A DNA stretch of 64,000 nucleotides from positions 3,534,001-3,598,000 of the forward strand of contig NZ_JAZGLW010000001.1 in the NCBI RefSeq assembly GCF_036409155.1. The letters are read 5' to 3'. Position numbers and translations under genes: made by a program. Source of the DNA: Mycobacterium sp. 050128. GTDB taxonomy: Bacteria; Actinomycetota; Actinomycetes; Mycobacteriales; Mycobacteriaceae. The notes below the pieces were generated by a model. The model saw only the letters and a list, made by a program, of their open reading frames with translations, was not told the DNA's origin and searched no databases. Shown here piece by piece: positions 56,204 through 64,000 of this stretch; the first letter of the stretch is position 1, and every line of letters begins with the position of its first letter.

Positions 56204-56411
56204 CGCTCGCTCCTTGCCTCACGGTAGCCGTTGTGGACGCGACCGAGCACTAGCTTAAGCCCGGGCCGGCGGCGCGGGGAATCACTGCCAGCGTTTGGTC
56301 AGGCGGCGGTAACGGTTCGGGCTCGTTTCGGTTATGCCGCCGCACGCCGGGCGCCGCCGCCGATCACGCGGTTTAACAATGCGGGCATGACGCAATCGCG
56401 GGAGTCCGACG

Positions 56412-57860
56412 ATGGCGCGTGAGATCTCGCGGCAGACGTTTCTGCGCGGCGCCGCCGGGACGTTGGCGGCCGGCGCGGTATTCGGCACGGGCCGATTCGG
56501 CTCGGCGCCGGCGGCCGCTGCGCCGAATGCGACTGGCTGGGAAGGTCTTTCGTCTGCGCTCGGCGGGAAGGTGCTGCTGCCGGACAGCCCGCAATTCGGC
56601 TCGGCCAAGCAGGTGTTCAACACCAACTACAACGGCCTGACCCCGGCGGCGATAGTCACTCCGACCTCGGCGGCGGACGTGCAGAAGGCGATGGCCTTCG
56701 CCGCCGCCAATCACCTCAAGGTCGCTCCGCGCAGTGGTGGCCACTCTTATATCGGCGCGTCGACGGCTAACGGCGCCATGGTTTTTGACCTGCGTCAGTT
56801 GCCCGGGGGAGTCAACTACGACGCCGCCACCGGGCAGGTCACCGTGCCGCCGGCGACGAGTTTGTATTCGATGCACGAGACGCTGGCCGGTGCCGGCCGG
56901 GGATTGCCGACGGGTACCTGCCCATCGGTGGGCGCCGCGGGACACGCGCTGGGCGGCGGGATGGGTGCCGACTCCCGGCATGCCGGCCTGCTCTGTGACC
57001 AACTGACCTCGGCTCAGGTGGTGCTTCCCGGCGGCCAGGCGGTCACCGCGTCGGCCAACAGCAACCCGGACCTGTTCTGGGCGCTGCGCGGTGGCGGGGG
57101 CGGCAACTTCGGGGTGACCACCTCGCTGACCTTCAACACGTTCCCCACCCAGGACGTCGACGCCGTCAACCTCAACTTCCCGCCGCAGTCGTTCGCGCAG
57201 GTGCTCGTCGGCTGGGCGAACTGGTTGCGCACCGCGGACCGCAACAGCTGGGCACTGGCGGACAGCACCACCGACGGGATGGGCACGGCGTGCCGCATTC
57301 TCGCGACGTGCCCGGCCGGGTCGGGTCCCAGCGTCGCCAAGGCCATCACCTCGGCGGTCGGCATCCAGCCGAGCGGAGTCGACAACCACACGTTCAATCG
57401 CATGGACCTGGTCCGGTATCTGGCGGTCAACAACCTGAACCCGCAGCCGCTGGGTTACGTCGGCGGGTCGGATGTCTTCCAGAGCCTCACCCCGGCCGCC
57501 GCCCAGGGAATCGCCGCCGCGGTCAACGCTTTTCCGCGCGGCGCCGGCCGGATGCTGGCCATCATGCACGCCCTGGACGGCGCGCTGGCCACCGTCGCGC
57601 CGAATGCGACCGCCTATCCGTGGCGTCAGCAGGCAGCGCTGGTGCAGTGGTACGTCGAAACGGGCGACCCGGCGGCGGCGACCAATTGGCTCAGCACGGC
57701 ACACCAGGCGGTTCGGCCGTATTCGGTTGGCGGCTATGTGAACTACATCGAGGCCAACCAGCCGGCGTCGCGCTATTTCGGCCAGAACTTGTCCCGGCTG
57801 TCGGCCGTGCGACAGAAGTTCGACCCAGGCCGGGTCATGTTCTCCGGGCTGAACTACTAG
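56412..57860 (+). CDS. Secreted FAD-binding oxidoreductase of the berberine-bridge type
   Basis: 482 aa. The N-terminus SRQTFLRGAAGTLAAGAVFG resembles a Tat signal, but with a single Arg (RQ instead of RR), then an Ala-rich h-region. PRSGGHSYIGAST holds the His, and GTCPSVGAAGHALGGG the Cys, that bind FAD covalently in bicovalent flavoproteins. The C-terminal BBE segment RYFGQNLSRLSAVRQKFDPG is present. Such enzymes oxidise sugars, alcohols or alkaloid-like compounds. The substrate is unknown; homologues exist in M. tuberculosis (Rv1774-type). Confidence 0.88.
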   Translation: MAREISRQTFLRGAAGTLAAGAVFGTGRFGSAPAAAAPNATGWEGLSSALGGKVLLPDSPQFGSAKQVFNTNYNGLTPAAIVTPTSAADVQKAMAFAAANHLKVAPRSGGHSYIGASTANGAMVFDLRQLPGGVNYDAATGQVTVPPATSLYSMHETLAGAGRGLPTGTCPSVGAAGHALGGGMGADSRHAGLLCDQLTSAQVVLPGGQAVTASANSNPDLFWALRGGGGGNFGVTTSLTFNTFPTQDVDAVNLNFPPQSFAQVLVGWANWLRTADRNSWALADSTTDGMGTACRILATCPAGSGPSVAKAITSAVGIQPSGVDNHTFNRMDLVRYLAVNNLNPQPLGYVGGSDVFQSLTPAAAQGIAAAVNAFPRGAGRMLAIMHALDGALATVAPNATAYPWRQQAALVQWYVETGDPAAATNWLSTAHQAVRPYSVGGYVNYIEANQPASRYFGQNLSRLSAVRQKFDPGRVMFSGLNY

Positions 57861-57867
57861 CCGCTCT

Positions 57868-57945
57868 GTCGAGTGCGCACTGGCGGCGTCGAGTGTGCAC
57901 TGGCGGCGCCGACGCGCCGGCGCAGCCCACCGTCAGCGCACACCC
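57868..57945 (+). repeat. Intergenic repeat, copy A (with a tandem 20-base unit)
   Basis: Two adjacent 20-base units, 57868-57887 and 57888-57907 (GTCGAGTG..CACTGGCGGC), differ at one base. The 65 bases at 57881-57945 match 61022-61086 at about 53 positions by hand alignment, in the same orientation. It begins 8 bases after the flavoprotein stop. Confidence 0.7.
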
Positions 57946-58052
57946 AGCCGCGCACGATGGATGCAGAGCCGACGACCGGCGTCATTGACACCCGCGACGC
58001 CTTTTCATAACAATTATCAAAAATCGTATGAAATCGGCTGGCGGGAGCGACG

Positions 58053-60344
58053 ATGGTCGAGCACAAGGTCACCTGTCCGTTGTGTGAGGCGATGTGCGGG
58101 CTGCGTGTCCAGGTCAGCCGGGGCCGCGTCGAAGGCATCCGCGCCAACCCCGACGATGTGTGGTCGCGAGGGCATCTGTGTCCAAAAGGCACCTCGCTCA
58201 ACCACATTCACACCGACCCCGATCGATTGCGTCGACCGCTGGTCCGTCGGCCCGACGGCAGCCACACGGAGGTGTCCTGGGACGACGCCTTCGCCGAGGC
58301 AGAACGAGTGCTGCGGCCCGTGCTCGACACCGACGGCGCCAGGGCCCTGACGGTCTACGTCGGCAACCCGGTCGCCCACAACCACGCGCTGGCCACCCAC
58401 ATCGGGGCGCTGATCGGCTTCGCCCAGGCGGCCGGCATGCAGGCCTACTACTCCCCGGGCACCGTCGACCAGTGGCCGCTGAACGTGGTGGGAACGCTGG
58501 TCTTCGGGACGATGTGGAACGCGCCGATTCCCGATCTGCCCCGCACCGATCACCTGATGATCCTGGGCGCGAACCCGTCGGCATCTCAGGGATCGATGTT
58601 GTCCGCGCCCGACATCATGGGATTGCTGGCCGACATCGGGGCGCGCGGACGCGTCGTGGTCGTGGACCCGCGCCGCACCGACACCGCGCGCCGCGCCAGC
58701 GAATGGGTGCCGATTCAGCCCGGCACCGACGCGCTGCTGCTGTTCGCGATCCTTCGCACGCTGCGCGAAAACGGTTGGGTCCGCCGTCCCGAACACCTGC
58801 GCGACCGCGTCGTGGGTCTCGACGACGTCGTCGCGCTGGCCGAGCCGTTCACCCCCGAACGCGTCGGGCCGGTCACCGGCATCGCGCCGACAACGATCCG
58901 CCGCCTCGCCGAAGAGCTTGCGCGCGCTGACAATCCGGTGCTGTACAGCCGAATCGGTGCCTGCACACAGGAATTCGGCACCCTGGCGACGTGGCTGGTG
59001 TTCGTCATCAACACCGCCCTGGGAGCGCTGGACCGCGCCGGTGGCGCGGTGTTTCCCAAGCCCCCGGTGTGGTCGCCGATGTTCACCAAGCCACCCGACC
59101 AGGACGGTGAGGGGTGGCAGTTCGGCCGTTTCCGCAGCCGCGTGCGCGGTGTACCGGAAGTGCTGGGGCAGTACCCGATTGGGTGCCTCGCCGAGGAGAT
59201 CGACAATCCCGGGCCGGGCCGGCTGCGGGCACTGATCACCGTCGCGGGCAACCCCGCGGTATCGGCTCCCGGCGCGGGGCGGCTGTCCTCGGCCCTTGCC
59301 GGGCTCGACGCGATGATCGCGATCGACAACTGGCTCAACGAGACCACCCGGCACGCCCACGTGATCCTGCCCGGCCTGTCGCCGCTGGAGCGCTCGCACA
59401 TCGACGACTTGTATTGGATGTATTCCGTGGCGTCCTGCGTGAAGTGGTCGGACGCCGTCTTCGAGCCCGAGCCCGATCGGCCGGGCGAGTGGGAGCTGCT
59501 GATCCGCCTGGGCGGTGCGATGTTCGGCACGCCGGTCGGCGAGGTCGACGTGAGCGCACTCGACGACCTCTACGTCGGCGGTTTGATCGCCACGATGTCG
59601 GGGCTGCCCGGTAATCCGCTGACCGGATGTGACGCCGAAGCGCTACTGCGGGCGTTGCCCGATCGCGGGCCGAAGCGGTTGGCGGACTTGGGGATTCGCG
59701 TGGGCCCATGGGGTGACCGGTTCGGTGAGAACCCCGACGGCCTGACGCTGGCCAAAGTGCGCGAACACCCGGACGGCATCCGCTTGGCTGAGCTGGAGGG
59801 CGGTCGCCTAGACGAGTCGGTGTGCACCCCGTCGGGCAAGGTCGAGCTGTTCCATGCCCGGCTGGCTGACGACGTTCCCCGGCTCGCGGCGCGGCTGGAA
59901 CGACCGAAGCCGGCCATGGTTCTGGTCTCCCGGCGACACCTGCGGTCGAACAACTCGTGGCTGCACAACGTCGCGTCGCTGATGCGTGGCCGGGATCGCT
60001 GCACGCTGCTGATCCATCCCGACGACGCGGCGCGGATCGGCCTGGCCGACGGTCAGCCGGCGCGGGTCAGCACGTCGGAGGGTGCGGTGACCGTCGCGGC
60101 CGAAGTCAGCGACGAGATGATGCCGGGAGTGGTGTCGCTGCCGCACGGCTGGGGACACGGCCTGCCCGGCACCCAGCTCGCCACGGCCAACGCTCATCCC
60201 GGGGTCAACAACAACTTGCTCAACCCGATCGACGTGATCGACGTTCCGAGCAATACCCACGCCGTCAACGGGGTGCCGTGCCAGGTGTGCGCTGCCGAAC
60301 CCGGTACCGAGAACAGCGACGAACGTCTGGCGGCATCGGTATGA
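58053..60344 (+). CDS. Molybdopterin-dependent oxidoreductase (DMSO-reductase family)
   Basis: 763 aa. The N-terminal [4Fe-4S] ligands are C-x2-C-x3-C in CPLCEAMCG and the fourth Cys in HLCPKGTSL. Molybdopterin-guanine-dinucleotide contacts follow, including VVVDPRRTDTARRASEWVPI and the C-terminal MGD-binding domain from about residue 620 (SRRHLRSNNSWLHN, HPGVNNN). No Tat signal precedes the cluster, so it is cytosolic, like formate-dehydrogenase- or assimilatory-type members. No partner redox subunit is encoded next to it. The substrate is unknown. It overlaps the TetR gene by 4 bases (ATGA). Confidence 0.9.
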   Translation: MVEHKVTCPLCEAMCGLRVQVSRGRVEGIRANPDDVWSRGHLCPKGTSLNHIHTDPDRLRRPLVRRPDGSHTEVSWDDAFAEAERVLRPVLDTDGARALTVYVGNPVAHNHALATHIGALIGFAQAAGMQAYYSPGTVDQWPLNVVGTLVFGTMWNAPIPDLPRTDHLMILGANPSASQGSMLSAPDIMGLLADIGARGRVVVVDPRRTDTARRASEWVPIQPGTDALLLFAILRTLRENGWVRRPEHLRDRVVGLDDVVALAEPFTPERVGPVTGIAPTTIRRLAEELARADNPVLYSRIGACTQEFGTLATWLVFVINTALGALDRAGGAVFPKPPVWSPMFTKPPDQDGEGWQFGRFRSRVRGVPEVLGQYPIGCLAEEIDNPGPGRLRALITVAGNPAVSAPGAGRLSSALAGLDAMIAIDNWLNETTRHAHVILPGLSPLERSHIDDLYWMYSVASCVKWSDAVFEPEPDRPGEWELLIRLGGAMFGTPVGEVDVSALDDLYVGGLIATMSGLPGNPLTGCDAEALLRALPDRGPKRLADLGIRVGPWGDRFGENPDGLTLAKVREHPDGIRLAELEGGRLDESVCTPSGKVELFHARLADDVPRLAARLERPKPAMVLVSRRHLRSNNSWLHNVASLMRGRDRCTLLIHPDDAARIGLADGQPARVSTSEGAVTVAAEVSDEMMPGVVSLPHGWGHGLPGTQLATANAHPGVNNNLLNPIDVIDVPSNTHAVNGVPCQVCAAEPGTENSDERLAASV

Positions 60345-61009
60345 GACAGAACGCACCGCGGCGCGGTCGTCCGCCGAGCATCGATCGTGCGGCCATCGCC
60401 GAGGCGGTGCTGGAACTGGGTACCGCGAACGCCACCATGCGACGCGTCGCGGAGCGGCTCGGCGTCAGCCTGCCCGGGCTCTACCACCACGTCAAGAACA
60501 AGGACGAACTGCTGCGTGTCGCAGCCCAGCACGCGTTGGCCGGCAATCCGCCACCCCGCTACGAAGGGCAGCACTGGGCGCAATGGCTGCGCACCTATGC
60601 CGCCTACATCCGCACCGCCTTGTCCGCGGAGCCCGCCCTGCTGGAGAAGTTCCTCAGCGGGGGAGTCAAAGACGATGGGCAGCTCGAGTACATCGCCCAC
60701 GCGCTCGAGGCGTTGCGGGCTCAGGGCCTCGAGCCCGACCAGGCGATGTCGGTGTGGGCGGCGGTCACGGCGCTGGCGATGGGGACGGTCACCGAAACCC
60801 ACCGCGAGCGCATTCAAGCCGAGCGGGGTCAGCCCTGGCTGGCGCGGATCTTCGGCCTGACCGCCCGTAGCGCACCCGAGGACTATCCGACCCTGCGCGC
60901 TATCGCCGCGTCACACTACGACCCATTCGGCGACTCCTCTTTCGATGAGCGAATCACTCTGCTGCTCAACGGGGTAGCCGCGCAGTACGGATTACCCGGC
61001 CCTTCGTAG
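60341..61009 (+). CDS. TetR-family transcriptional regulator
   Basis: 222 aa. The helix-turn-helix is at about residues 14-58 (NATMRRVAERLGVSLPGLYH, followed by HVKNKDELL), and a helical ligand domain follows. The start overlaps the molybdoenzyme stop, so the two are co-transcribed and the regulator probably controls its own operon. The ligand is unknown. The repeat copy B begins just after the stop. Confidence 0.9.
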   Translation: MRQNAPRRGRPPSIDRAAIAEAVLELGTANATMRRVAERLGVSLPGLYHHVKNKDELLRVAAQHALAGNPPPRYEGQHWAQWLRTYAAYIRTALSAEPALLEKFLSGGVKDDGQLEYIAHALEALRAQGLEPDQAMSVWAAVTALAMGTVTETHRERIQAERGQPWLARIFGLTARSAPEDYPTLRAIAASHYDPFGDSSFDERITLLLNGVAAQYGLPGPS

Positions 61010-61021
61010 CCGGCTGCGCGC

Positions 61022-61086
61022 TGGTGGCGTCGAGGGTGCGCTCAGGGCGCCGACACGCCGGGGCGTCCCGCCGTCAGCCCACACCC
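61022..61086 (+). repeat. Intergenic repeat, copy B
   Basis: Direct-orientation counterpart of the repeat at 57881-57945; together they bracket the molybdoenzyme-TetR pair. It contains GGGCGCCGACACGCCGG and CCGTCAGCCCACACCC, the best-conserved blocks. Confidence 0.65.
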
Positions 61087-61211
61087 GGTGCCGCATCAGC
61101 GGCCCGGCAGGCGGGAACGAGCCAAAAACCACCCTGTGTCCGGGATCACGCGGGCTCCTTTGCGGGGGCTTGGTAGCAACGGCGCAGCGAGAGGGGATAG
61201 GGTAACCAAAA

Positions 61212-61230
61212 TTAGGGCAGCCTGTGCTAA
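61212..61230 (+). promoter_or_regulatory. IdeR iron box upstream of the mycobactin operon
   Basis: TTAGGGCAGCCTGTGCTAA matches the 19-base IdeR consensus (TTAGGTTAGGCTAACCTAA) at 13 positions, including both TTAG/CTAA ends. It lies directly ahead of the GGGAGG ribosome-binding site of the mbtB remnant. IdeR with iron represses mbt genes from such boxes in M. tuberculosis, so the same control is expected here. Confidence 0.8.
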
Positions 61231-61244
61231 TTCAGGGAGGTTTC

Positions 61245-61490
61245 GTGGTGCGTGCCCCCGCGTGCTCGGAGAACATCCGTGCGGAGGTAGCCGAATTGAT
61301 CGGCATCGGTGTCGACGCTGTTCAGCGAGCTGACAACCTGCCGTATCGGGGCCTGGGCTCGCTCCCATTGACGTCGCGGGCCGGCCGGTCGCGGCAGGTA
61401 TCGGCAGGCGCTCACGCTGCTCCCGTCCGCGCGGCCGTTCCCGACGGCGGGGCCGCCCACGCATCCGGTGAGCACCATGACATTTCGTGA
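61245..61490 (+). pseudogene. mbtB: Remnant of mbtB (aryl-carrier start of the mycobactin NRPS)
   Basis: A GTG after GGGAGG opens an 81-codon ORF. ACSENIRAEVAELIGIGVDA and NLPYRGLGSLPLTSRAGR resemble the N-terminal aryl carrier domain of MbtB; the Ser context reads GLGS instead of the usual GLDS. MbtB in M. tuberculosis is about 1,414 aa with carrier, cyclisation and adenylation domains. Here all the rest is gone and the frame runs into the mbtT start, overlapping it by 23 bases. The control region is intact. It is a large internal deletion, or an unusual leader-like residue of the gene. Confidence 0.65.
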
Positions 61491-62253
61491 CCTGATCAGC
61501 ATGCCCTCCACTTTTCCGTCCACATTTCCGTCCTGGATCAAGCTGGTTCCCGGGCGCACCGCGAAGTCGCCTGACGGCGCCACGGTGGTGTTTCCGCACG
61601 CCGGCGCGGCCGCCGCGAGCTACCGGCTGCTGGGCGCCGCGCTGGCTGCCGGGGGCGACATCTACATCGTCCAGTACCCGCAGCGCGCCGACCGGCTCGC
61701 CGAACCTGCCCACGAGACCGTGCACGACCTGGCCCTCGGGCTCTTCGAGGCCGGGCCGTGGCACAGCGTCGCGCCGTTGCGGTTGTTCGGGCACAGCATG
61801 GGCGCCGTGGTGGCGTTCGAGTTTGCTCGGGTGGCCGAAGAGCGCGACGTCGCCGTGCAGAAACTCTGGGCTTCCGCGGGACCACCGCCGTGTGTCGTCG
61901 CCGACATGCCCGAGCTGCCCACCAGCGATGACGGCGTGCTCGCCGAGATCGCCGACCTCGGCGGCACCGATCCCGAACTGCTCGCCGACGAGGAATTCTC
62001 CGAGCTGCTCACCACCGCGATGCGCGCCGACTATCAGGCATTCAATCGCTACGACCCCAGTCCCGATACCCGCATCGGCGCCGATATCCACGTCCTGGGC
62101 GGCCGTGACGATCACCGGATTGCGATCGACGTGCTGCGCCAGTGGGAACGGCATACCGCCGGGTCCTTCCAGCTGTCGCTGTACGACGGCGGCCACTTCT
62201 ACGTCTACGACCACGTCGATGCGATCGCCGCACAGGTGAACGCCGATGTCTGA
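61468..62253 (+). CDS. mbtT: Type II thioesterase of the mycobactin cluster
   Basis: 261 aa from GTG 61468 (ATG 61477 is an alternative). It has the alpha/beta hydrolase motif LFGHSMGAVVAFEFARV with catalytic Ser, and His in DGGHFYVYDH. VVFPHAGAAAASYRLLGAAL is typical of type II thioesterases that clear misloaded carrier proteins in NRPS/PKS assembly lines. It overlaps mbtC by 8 bases and is followed by mbtC-mbtD, so its assignment to mycobactin is strong. Confidence 0.85.
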   Translation: MSTMTFRDLISMPSTFPSTFPSWIKLVPGRTAKSPDGATVVFPHAGAAAASYRLLGAALAAGGDIYIVQYPQRADRLAEPAHETVHDLALGLFEAGPWHSVAPLRLFGHSMGAVVAFEFARVAEERDVAVQKLWASAGPPPCVVADMPELPTSDDGVLAEIADLGGTDPELLADEEFSELLTTAMRADYQAFNRYDPSPDTRIGADIHVLGGRDDHRIAIDVLRQWERHTAGSFQLSLYDGGHFYVYDHVDAIAAQVNADV

Positions 62254-63565
62254 CAACGGGGTCGAAGCCCTCGCGATCGATCCGGTCGTGATCGTCGGGA
62301 TGGCCGTCGAAGCGCCCGGCGGTATCGACACCGCCGACGGCTACTGGGACCTATTGGCGCACGGCCGCGAGGCCTTGAGCCCGTTTCCCGCCGACCGCGG
62401 CTGGTCGGTCGCCGAACTGCTCGCCGGGTCGCGGCGCAGTGGATTCAAACAGATCCACGACCGCGGTGGATTCCTCAGCGGGGCAGCCACATTCGATCCA
62501 GAATTCTTCGGCATCTCGCCTCGCGAAGCGATCGCGATGGACCCACAGCAGCGGGTGACGCTGCGGGTGTCCTGGCGCGCGCTGGAGAACAGCGGCATCA
62601 ATCCCGACGACCTGGCCGGCCACGATGTGGGCTGCTTTGTCGGCGCATCGATGACCGGGTATGGGCCCGAGATGGCCGAGTTCTCCCGGCACAGTGGCCA
62701 TCTGCTCGCCGGCACGGCACTGAGCGTGATCTCGGGCCGGGTGGCGTACACGCTCGGGTTGACCGGCCCGGCGCTCACCCTCGACTCGTCGTGCGCGTCG
62801 GCGCTGGTGGCCTTCCACGTTGCGGTACGCGCCCTGCGGGACGGAGATTGCGACCTGGCGCTGGCCGGCGGGGTCAACGTATTGGGCTCGCCCGGTTTCT
62901 TCGTCGAGTTCTCCAAGCAACACGCCCTCTCCGACGACGGCTACTGCCGCCCGTACAGCGCGCAGGCCAGCGGAACGGTCTGGGCCGAGGGATCGGCAAT
63001 GTTTGTGCTGCAACGCAAATCGGCGGCGCTGCGGGCCGGCCGGCAGATCATTGCCGAAGTCCGCGCCACCGCCGTGAACCAGGACGGTCGCAGTGCCGGT
63101 CTATCCGCCCCCAGCGAGGACGCGCAGGTCCGGCTGTTCCGCCGCGCGATCACCCGGGCCGGAATCAAGCCCGAGGACGTGGGCATGATCGAGGGGCATG
63201 GCACCGGTACCCGGCTCGGCGATCGCACCGAATTACGTTCGCTGGCACAGACTTACGGAACCACCGAACCCGGCGCCGGGGCGCTGCTGGGTTCGGTGAA
63301 GTCGAACCTGGGTCACTCGTTGGCCGCTGCCGGAGCGCTCGGGTTGGCCAAGGTTCTCGTCTCGGCCGAACACGGCGCGATACCGGCCACCCTGCACGCC
63401 GACCAGGCTAGTCCTGAAATCGATTGGGATGGACAAGGTTTACGTCTGGCTCAGGCGCTGACTCCGTGGCCGGCCAGTGCCGGACAACGGACGGCCGTGG
63501 CGTCGGCCTTCGGGATCGCTGGTACCAACGCGCATCTGATCGTCTCCATGCCAGAGGTGGCATAG
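62246..63565 (+). CDS. mbtC: Mycobactin polyketide synthase, ketosynthase MbtC
   Basis: 439 aa, a stand-alone KS. The active-site Cys is in TLDSSCASALVAFHV, and the two His are in EGHGTGTRLGDR and SNLGHSLAAAG. It works with MbtD to extend the mycobactin core by a ketide unit. Its stop overlaps the GTG of mbtD (TAGTG). Length and content match M. tuberculosis MbtC. Confidence 0.94.
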   Translation: MSDNGVEALAIDPVVIVGMAVEAPGGIDTADGYWDLLAHGREALSPFPADRGWSVAELLAGSRRSGFKQIHDRGGFLSGAATFDPEFFGISPREAIAMDPQQRVTLRVSWRALENSGINPDDLAGHDVGCFVGASMTGYGPEMAEFSRHSGHLLAGTALSVISGRVAYTLGLTGPALTLDSSCASALVAFHVAVRALRDGDCDLALAGGVNVLGSPGFFVEFSKQHALSDDGYCRPYSAQASGTVWAEGSAMFVLQRKSAALRAGRQIIAEVRATAVNQDGRSAGLSAPSEDAQVRLFRRAITRAGIKPEDVGMIEGHGTGTRLGDRTELRSLAQTYGTTEPGAGALLGSVKSNLGHSLAAAGALGLAKVLVSAEHGAIPATLHADQASPEIDWDGQGLRLAQALTPWPASAGQRTAVASAFGIAGTNAHLIVSMPEVA

Positions 63566-64000
63566 TGCTCGATCACATGTTGCCTGACTGCCGTGTCCCA
63601 GTGCTGCTCACCTCGCACGACAAAGAGCTGATTCGCCGGGATGCCGCGGCGATCCTGGACTACTTGGACCGCAGCGGCAACGCCGCACCGGATCTGGCGG
63701 CGTCGGTCGCGTCGACCCTGCTGCGGCTGCGGCGGCTGCGACGTCACCGCGCGGTGGTGCGGGCAGCCGACCGGGCCGAGCTCGTCGACGGGTTGTCGGC
63801 GCTGGCCCGCGACGACGAGCATCCCCTGATCAGCTGGTCGTCGAAGAGCTCGGCGCCGCGTATCGCTTTCGTGTTCCCGGGCCAGGGCAATCAATGGCAG
63901 GCGATGGGAGCCGATGCCTACCGGCGGCTGCCGGCCTATCGCAGGACCGCCGACGAGTGCGGGCGGGCGTTCGTCGCGGCCGGGTTGCCCTCGCCGCTGC
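63565..64000 (+). CDS. mbtD: Mycobactin polyketide synthase MbtD, N-terminal part (runs off the window)
   Basis: The GTG at 63565 overlaps the mbtC stop. 145 codons are present: CRVPVLLTSHDKELIRRDAA, a linker, then the acyltransferase start IAFVFPGQGNQWQAMG. MbtD supplies the AT, ketoreductase and carrier functions that MbtC lacks. The gene continues past base 64000. Confidence 0.9.
   Translation, partial: MLDHMLPDCRVPVLLTSHDKELIRRDAAAILDYLDRSGNAAPDLAASVASTLLRLRRLRRHRAVVRAADRAELVDGLSALARDDEHPLISWSSKSSAPRIAFVFPGQGNQWQAMGADAYRRLPAYRRTADECGRAFVAAGLPSPL

Noticed and set aside
58094..58930. 278-codon plus-strand ORF inside the molybdoenzyme gene
   Set aside because: Arg/Gly-rich out-of-frame shadow; the molybdoenzyme frame carries the cluster and cofactor motifs.
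1..64000. CRISPR array, prophage, insertion sequence or transposase
   Set aside because: No regularly spaced repeats, no transposase or phage structural genes and no terminal inverted repeats with target duplications were seen.

Overview
The window is high-G+C actinobacterial DNA. Its gene content and order point to a Mycobacterium, most likely a slow-growing non-tuberculous species. The evidence is MbtC/MbtD, MmpS/MmpL, ESX-1 Esp proteins, an IdeR-type iron box, a fully reducing mycobacterial PKS module and LppR. From about 9.4 to 43.7 kb the order matches, as I recall it, the inverted Rv2387-Rv2415c block of M. tuberculosis. The species cannot be named from the sequence alone.

Layout. 1-6.9 kb: the end of a large modular PKS. 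7-9.3 kb: a two-gene acyl-CoA dehydrogenase operon. 9.5-13.1 kb: comEA-comEC-holA, convergent with rpsT. 13.3-16.8 kb: an overlapping operon of circularly permuted ATP-grasp, alpha-E and transglutaminase-like proteins. 17-23.3 kb: an inserted ESX-1 accessory island (EspB-, EspA/E-, EspC/F-, EspH-, EspL- and convergent EspK-like genes) with no ESX core genes nearby. 23.5-32.8 kb: GT9 glycosyltransferase, RNase Z, CBS protein, PemK-like protein, lepA, lppR, GH15 and a PHBH-type monooxygenase. 32.8-40.9 kb: sulfur assimilation, with two tiny membrane proteins, subI-cysT-cysW-cysA and the opposing nirA-cysH-chelatase operon. Both arms are preceded by cysteine-containing short ORFs that look like cysteine-responsive leader peptides. 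41.3-43.7 kb: hemW and an SbtA-like transporter. 44.8-50.1 kb: a MerR regulator and an oxidative operon (BVMO, ferritin-like diiron protein, SDR, HSL-type hydrolase). 50.2-56.2 kb: a truncated F420-type protein, a DIP1984 protein, an SDR, an mmpS-mmpL pair and a membrane protein. 56.4-61.0 kb: a secreted covalent flavoprotein, then a molybdopterin oxidoreductase-TetR pair lying between two direct copies of an intergenic repeat. 61.2-64 kb: the start of a mycobactin operon (IdeR box, mbtB remnant, mbtT, mbtC, start of mbtD).

How parts work together. SubI/CysTWA imports sulfate; CysH and NirA reduce it to sulfide; the chelatase can supply siroheme to NirA. The Esp proteins would need an ESX-1 machine encoded elsewhere. 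MbtT, MbtC and MbtD belong to siderophore assembly, but the NRPS gene mbtB is reduced to an 81-codon stub behind an intact-looking iron box. A complete MbtB must therefore be encoded elsewhere, or mycobactin synthesis is lost or altered.

The strongest candidates for something new are the orphan Esp island, the collapsed mbtB under an IdeR box, the paired cysteine leaders, and a tRNA-like structured element beside the DIP1984 gene.
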